64,000 nucleotides of DNA from assembly GCA_002914805.1 (NCBI GenBank), contig JXTB01000068.1:645364-709363 (forward strand), read 5' to 3'. Origin of the DNA: Parasponia andersonii. Taxonomy: Eukaryota; Streptophyta; Magnoliopsida; Rosales; Cannabaceae. Within the stretch, counting starts at the first letter, position 1. Each line of letters begins with the position of its first letter. Made by a program: the position numbers and the translations under genes. The notes beneath the pieces are model-generated. The model saw only the letters and a program-made list of their open reading frames with translations, had not been told where the DNA came from and did no database searches. Positions 60,932-64,000 of this stretch are shown here, one piece after another.

Positions 60932-61085
60932 ATTAGAGCTTACTTGGTAATATTTATAATTTTACTGTTTTATTTTCGAAGTGTAATGAATGATGGAAAT
61001 TTGTGGCCAAAAAACTATTAGAGCTTATTTGGTAATATTTATAGTTTTTATTATTTTATTTTCAAAGTGAAATCAATGAAATTTT
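60932..61085 (+). repeat. Two-copy ~85 bp tandem repeat
   Basis: Units begin ATTAGAGCTTAYTTGG at 60932 and 61017 and share TTTTATTTTCRAAGTG. Confidence 0.65.
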
Positions 61086-61686
61086 TGGAAATAAAATTTT
61101 GAAAACATCTTCATCTAAACATTGTTGCCAAGCAAGGCCAAACATTACTTACTATCAAACTTTATTCTCAAATATCTCCACCATTCATTTTAGCTTGAAA
61201 ATAGAAGGCAAGTTTTAAATATAATATAAAATATCCCGTCAAAAAAATATAATATAAAAATACTGCCAGTCAAGCTTTTAATTAAAAAAAATATTGGATG
61301 CATATTCTAGGTACGATCCCCACTATTCGTTTTATTTTTAACAACTAAAACTATTAAAACATAAAACAATAGTCAAACAAATCCTTAATATGACAGCAAA
61401 TAAATTAAAGAACTTTACGCATATTCTAGCTAGAAGTTTAATTGGCATAATTATGGTACGGGAATTATGTGTATATTTAAGATTTGCAGTCGTGAACAAC
61501 GAATTCTGCAACAAACTGAGATCATAAATTCACGAATCACTATATACGCATCCAAATATCCAAGGACGATTCACATTACGGCACTTCAATTGGCCCCTGA
61601 AGTCATCTAATGATTACAACTACAGTATGTCTTTTATTTAATTAACCCTTATTTTGATCGATTAATTTTAATCACGTGTATCTTCT

Positions 61687-61840
61687 AAGTACAAAGAGTA
61701 AAAAAAAATATTAAATAATAAATTTTTATTTTTATTTTTATTTTTTCTAATTACTCAAATTATGATAGTCGAGATCAATGAAACGGCTAAAAAAATCATC
61801 TATTGATAAGTAAAAAAAAAATACCGACTGTATTGAAAAT
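61687..61840 (+). repeat. Partial copy E of the MITE-like family
   Basis: Shares GATCAATGAAACGGCTAAAA, GATAAGTAAAAAAAAAATAC and the CTGTATTGA terminal word with the family 3' end. Confidence 0.35.
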
Positions 61841-62061
61841 ATATATTTATATATATATATAATTTTTAAAGAAAAGACCAAGGTTCATAAATAAGTTAGG
61901 AGAAATTACTAATTAAATTATGTACCGTTGTTTTGCCAATTATTATTACTTTTTGAAATAGGTTGTTCTGAAAATTAATCAAAATTATTGATCTTAATAT
62001 TTTATAAAAAGATAATATGTTATTTAGGTAGATGAGCATAAGTCACTTATACTAGCTATAT

Positions 62062-62220
62062 AATTTTTTTTTTAAGTAGGGTTTAACTAATGACTACCAT
62101 TTATTACAAATTTAATGAAAAATATCTCACGCACACGCTACCAAGACTTGAACCTCTGATCTCCTAAACTCACACATGTATCTTAAAACTTTAGACTAAC
62201 TGAGCTAATCACAGTTGGTC
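62062..62220 (-). mobile_element. tRNA-derived SINE with target-site duplication
   Basis: On the minus strand the 5' end has an A-box-like GATTAGCTCAGTTAGTC and about 50 bases later a B-box AGGTTCAAGTC, as in tRNA-derived SINEs. The 3' end is A-rich (T run at 62064-62073 on the + strand). ATACTAGCTATAT (62049-62061) and ATACTAACTATAT (62221-62233) flank it, matching at 12 of 13 bases. The body is about 159 bp. It has no coding capacity and would depend on LINE machinery. Confidence 0.78.
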
Positions 62221-62233
62221 ATACTAACTATAT

Positions 62234-64000
62234 GATATAATCATGCATGTTGCTCAACAATTATCTATTTGATTCGTCAGGTTATCACAAGGTCACCTAA
62301 TTAGTTAGTGATTCATACTATATACAAGAAAAATCAAAATATTTTTATTTTTTGTTATTTTTAAATATTGCCCAATTTTTAAAATTCTCTATACCAATAT
62401 TATCATTACGCTCATGAGTTTGATAAGAAGGAAAAAAAAAGTACAAGAATAAAAAATATGAGCGATAAGAAAGAAAATACTTTCCTTTGATGTTATTTCA
62501 TAAGCAACAAAGAAATAAAATAACATTTTAATGATTACATTCAAGTGTAGTATCCACTATTTGCGATCTCGATCCAAAATTTAAGTCATATTAGGAGTAA
62601 GCGTGAAAACCTATGACCCCCTAATGGAGCGAGTTGGAGATTGAGTAGTAGTAAGTATTTTCCTTTAATTTATAATAAGTGGATCATTAGTTAAGCCCCA
62701 CTTTTTTTAAAAAAAAAATGCACTATTTTGTTTTGAAATTAAAGCGACATAATTAATTTTCTATTAAGTGCAAATTATAAAAGTTTTCTCCATTTTGAAA
62801 ATATTAAAAAATAATAGACAACATTCTTATTTTGTTCCCCTCTCTTATCTACATTTAATATTTCTCTTACATTAATTACCAAACAACATGAGTAATTACT
62901 CTTATAACAAAAAAAAAAACAAAAAAAAAACCTAGCATCCATTCTCTTTCAATTTCAAAAAGATCTATCTCGCCACTCTCAAAATAAGATAGAAAGAGTA
63001 TGCTCTAATCTCCCTCTATGGCTTCTCTTTCTCTTCTTTGATCTTTTTCGAGGACGAGAGGTTTTTTATTTTTTTTAATAAGTCTAAATTTAGATATAGT
63101 TGTAATACCACGTTAATGTGGATTTTTATTCCACTTGATTTTTGATTTGTGTAGATTTTAAATTTCACTTACTAAATCTTGATCTGGATCTCATTTGGTG
63201 TTGGAATTATATTCTACCCACAAAAAATACACTCAAGTAGCAGTGAAAACAATTGTTTGATAGTGATCCTTATTATCTTCTTCTCTTTTTTTTTGAAGAA
63301 TTATGATAATTTATTCATGCTATTATTATGTTTGTGATATACTTTTCGTCTCTTTTTTTAAGAGTTTGGAATTGTGATTAATTCGCTGTGATGATATTGT
63401 AATTGAAGTTTTTTAGCTTTTATTAATATTATTCCGTGAGGAGCCATTTTTTAGTCAAAAAGATAAAGAAAAAAATTACAAAACAACACATTCAATATTT
63501 CTCTCTTACCAATCAACACATTTCTCATTCTCTCTTTCTCCTCTACAAAGATCACCTTATTAATTACTTAGATGATTAGATGATTGGGAAATAGACATGG
63601 TTACTAGTAGAGAATTTAAGGTGTTTTTAAATTAGTATAAGTAACTCATCACGTTTACTAATTTATAGCTTAATATCATTTTTTTATAGGTAAATATCTA
63701 TTAATTAGTTAGGATGTTTTAGTTTCTTTTTTTTTTCCACCTTTTTTTAGTGTTCTTTACAACTATCAATTGGAAATAATCAATTAGAAGTAATTTGTTT
63801 TTTCTCTTGATATTTCAAGTTGTTTACTTAGTAAATTTTCATATATACCATGTTGTGATCTTAATTTTTGATAGATATCTTTTAGTTATGTATCTGATCA
63901 AGTTTTAACGAAAAATATGTATGTTTATACACACAATAGCAAATTGAGTCTTTAAATCTAGTAAATATCTTTTTAGTCGTAGTAAACCAATTTATAAGCT
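62234..64000. other. Intergenic to window end
   Basis: AT-rich with A runs near 62710 and 62907. A CT-rich segment near 62940-63050 precedes the dispersed repeat. No gene was recognised. Confidence 0.45.
63040..63440 (+). repeat. Dispersed repeat, copy 2 (unclassified)
   Basis: Colinear words shared with 4440-4855, in the same orientation. A CT-rich leader-like stretch precedes both copies, suggesting one transcribed repeat family. Confidence 0.4.

Larger units (their letters stand above)
60657..62048. other. Intergenic, no gene seen
   Basis: Contains a two-copy ~85 bp tandem repeat (60932-61085, TTAGAGCTTAYTTGGTAATA) and a partial dispersed-family copy (61687-61840). Otherwise AT-rich. Confidence 0.45.

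Overview
The window is nuclear DNA from a flowering plant, almost certainly a eudicot. It is very AT-rich outside genes and exons. It carries spliced plant genes with GT-AG introns (a ribosomal protein eS27 gene, a monoacylglycerol-lipase-type hydrolase, a DUF761 protein) and a set of plant SRPBCC/lachrymatory-factor-synthase-like genes, embedded in LTR retrotransposons and small DNA transposons. No species can be named from the sequence alone.

Layout. 1-4241 is the 5' part of a minus-strand Ty3/gypsy element of the Tat type (LTR, PBS, gag, protease, reverse transcriptase), cut by the window edge. 4242-8900 is gene-free. 9122-11655 is a seven-exon alpha/beta hydrolase gene (+). 16871-35831 holds four intronless SRPBCC/LFS-like genes, all on the minus strand: 16871-17389, 21520-22035 (premature stop), 28498-29019 and 35295-35831. 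A short fifth relic lies near 22.5 kb. The eS27 gene (26248-26996, +) and a small, internally deleted Ty1/copia element (30845-33346, +) sit inside this array. 36194-48665 is a structurally complete but decayed 12.5 kb Tat-type element with 5 bp target duplications. It has gag-protease and RT/RNase H/aRH/integrase on the + strand, then hairpin repeats, a ~100 bp tandem array, and a separate antisense spliced gene with its own TATA box and AATAAA. 48671-56190 is gene-free but contains a CACTA-like non-autonomous element with a second long-TIR element nested in it. 56324-57001 is a DUF761 gene (+). 59834-60651 is a solo LTR of the Tat family (-), and 62062-62220 is a tRNA-derived SINE (-).

How it fits together. 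The host content is a local family expansion (the SRPBCC cluster) plus unrelated single genes. Intergenic growth comes mainly from one Tat-type family, present as a partial element, a full element and a solo LTR. The two coding copies share an in-frame TAG CAA TCA between protease and reverse transcriptase, which is the classic leaky-stop context. All four LTRs share an inverted repeat just upstream of the TATA region, and one copy has a compensatory base-pair change. These two signals, and the complete antisense transcription unit, are the most interesting parts of the window.
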